Source: Sphingosinicella microcystinivorans (lineage in GTDB: Bacteria > Pseudomonadota > Alphaproteobacteria > Sphingomonadales > Sphingomonadaceae). Taken from it: a stretch of DNA of 64,000 bases. The position numbers were made by a program, and so were the translations under genes. Position 1 is the first letter of the stretch. The number at the start of each line of letters is the position of its first letter. The stretch covers positions 1 to 64,000 of the forward strand of contig NZ_RBWX01000009.1 of the NCBI RefSeq assembly GCF_003634215.1. The letters run 5' to 3'. Shown here piece by piece: positions 63,104 through 64,000 of this stretch. The notes beneath the pieces were generated by a model. It was not told the origin of the DNA, searched no databases, and was given only the letters and a program-made list of their open reading frames with translations.

Positions 63104-64000
63104 CTAGCCGCAGGTGTGCCTGAGCACGGCCCCGGCGCGCACGTCCTCCAGCTTACCCTTGTCGAGCGCAACACGGCCGTTGACGATGACGGTGTCGATG
63201 CCCTTCGGATAGTCGACCGGGTTGGTCCAGCTCGCCACGTCGTCGAGCGTTTCGTAGTCGAACACGACGACGTCCGCGCGCATGCCCTGACGCACGAGCC
63301 CGCGGTCGCTGAGCCCCATGCGCTGCGCCGGCCAACCGGTCATCTTGCGAACGGCGTCTTCCAGCGTCAGCACCTGTCGGCGTTTCACATATTCGGCGAT
63401 CACGCGCGGGAACGTGCCGTAGGAGCGCGGATGAGGCAGACCGAGATCGTCGATCTCGCCCGGCTTCAGCGCTGCACCGGCATCGCTGCCGATGCTCGTC
63501 CAAGGCTGTCGGAGCGCGGTCTCGATGTCCTTCTCGTCGATCATGAAATAAAGCGCCATCGAACGCTTCGGGTAGGCATTCAGCACGATGTCCCATGCCG
63601 CGTCGGCGGGATCTATGCCGAGAGCCTTGCCGATTTCGACGAAGTTCTTGCCGTGGAACTGCGCGTATTTATCGCTGTGCGAATTGGCGAGAACGACCCG
63701 TTCCCAGCCGCCCGAGGCCTCCACGAGGTTCGACCAGTCTGGCATCGAGCCCGCGGCGACCTGCTCTTTCAGCTTCTTGCGGATTGCGGGGTCTTTCAGA
63801 CGCTCAAGCCCCTTTTCGACGCCATCGGCCCATACCCAGTTGGGCACGGTGATCTCGACGCCGGTACCGCCCGCAGGGTACGGGTACATGTCCGCCGCGA
63901 CATCCACGCCGCGCGCCCGTGCGGCCTCAACAGTCGCAACCGCCTTCGCCATGCCCGTACCCCACGCCGGTGCGTAAGCGTTCTTCAGGTGGTAGATTTC
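63104..64000 (-). CDS. N-acyl-D-amino-acid deacylase, C-terminal part (runs off right edge)
   Basis: A second D-aminoacylase-type amidohydrolase, incomplete. The frame is open to the window edge; the first visible residues read EIYHLKNAYAPAWGTG, a strand typical of this family (second metal His in YHLK). VAADMYPYPAGGTG and IGSDAGAALKPGE carry the catalytic Asp. The C-terminus ends GVLRHTCG-like. The HxH motif and any signal peptide lie outside. It may represent another part of the D-amino-acid metabolism seen at 12.8-19.4 kb. Confidence 0.9.
   Translation of the reverse strand, partial: EIYHLKNAYAPAWGTGMAKAVATVEAARARGVDVAADMYPYPAGGTGVEITVPNWVWADGVEKGLERLKDPAIRKKLKEQVAAGSMPDWSNLVEASGGWERVVLANSHSDKYAQFHGKNFVEIGKALGIDPADAAWDIVLNAYPKRSMALYFMIDEKDIETALRQPWTSIGSDAGAALKPGEIDDLGLPHPRSYGTFPRVIAEYVKRRQVLTLEDAVRKMTGWPAQRMGLSDRGLVRQGMRADVVVFDYETLDDVASWTNPVDYPKGIDTVIVNGRVALDKGKLEDVRAGAVLRHTCG

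Overview
The window is high-GC DNA from an alphaproteobacterium, most likely a sphingomonad. The reasons are the many TonB-dependent receptors and secreted amidohydrolases, an HWE-type bacteriophytochrome, a housekeeping block lysC-(nitronate monooxygenase-like)-ptsP-rodZ-like-cpoB-tilS-ftsH, a PEP-CTERM protein, and LytTR signalling. No rRNA, tRNA, insertion sequence or CRISPR array was recognised. Assignments come from reading motifs; no database search was run.

Left part (1-12.4 kb): a broken short-chain dehydrogenase tail; a small catabolic module (MFS transporter, class III aminotransferase, LysR regulator, group-D flavin monooxygenase and a TonB-dependent receptor, with a divergent promoter region beside the regulator); then a red-light module in which a Crp/Fnr regulator faces a heme oxygenase gene that overlaps a bacteriophytochrome histidine kinase with a fused receiver.

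Middle (12.7-32 kb): two gene arms converge at about 19.45 kb. The + arm holds a D-threonine aldolase/D-serine dehydratase-type PLP enzyme, an exported N-acyl-D-amino-acid deacylase, a DUF1611/DgcN-type protein, an RpiR regulator preceded by a perfect 19-bp inverted repeat, an acetylpolyamine amidohydrolase/HDAC-like enzyme and an AraC regulator. The - arm holds a PepSY membrane protein, a PaiB-like flavoprotein, an APC amino acid permease, an HSL-type esterase, a siderophore-type receptor and three exported amidohydrolases whose genes overlap by 4 bp. Together this looks like a locus for scavenging D-amino acids, N-acyl amino acids or small modified peptides. It is the best candidate for an under-described system. 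A second D-aminoacylase runs off the right edge.

Right part (32-64 kb): a PEP-CTERM protein behind a sigma-54-type promoter, a TonB-like protein, pirin plus coniferyl aldehyde dehydrogenase, a DUF885 protein, then the lysC-to-ftsH housekeeping string on the - strand. On the + strand follow an M16 peptidase, a dienelactone hydrolase, a LOG protein and asd with a structured leader. A DUF2239 gene, apparently leaderless and under a palindromic operator, diverges from a partial ligase-associated DNA-repair cluster (DEXH helicase, double retropepsin-like protein, PdeM). After that come an AlkA-type glycosylase, a [2Fe-2S] ferredoxin, a LytS/LytTR pair, a non-coding stretch with a palindromic repeat and a Z-DNA-prone tract, and ubiG.
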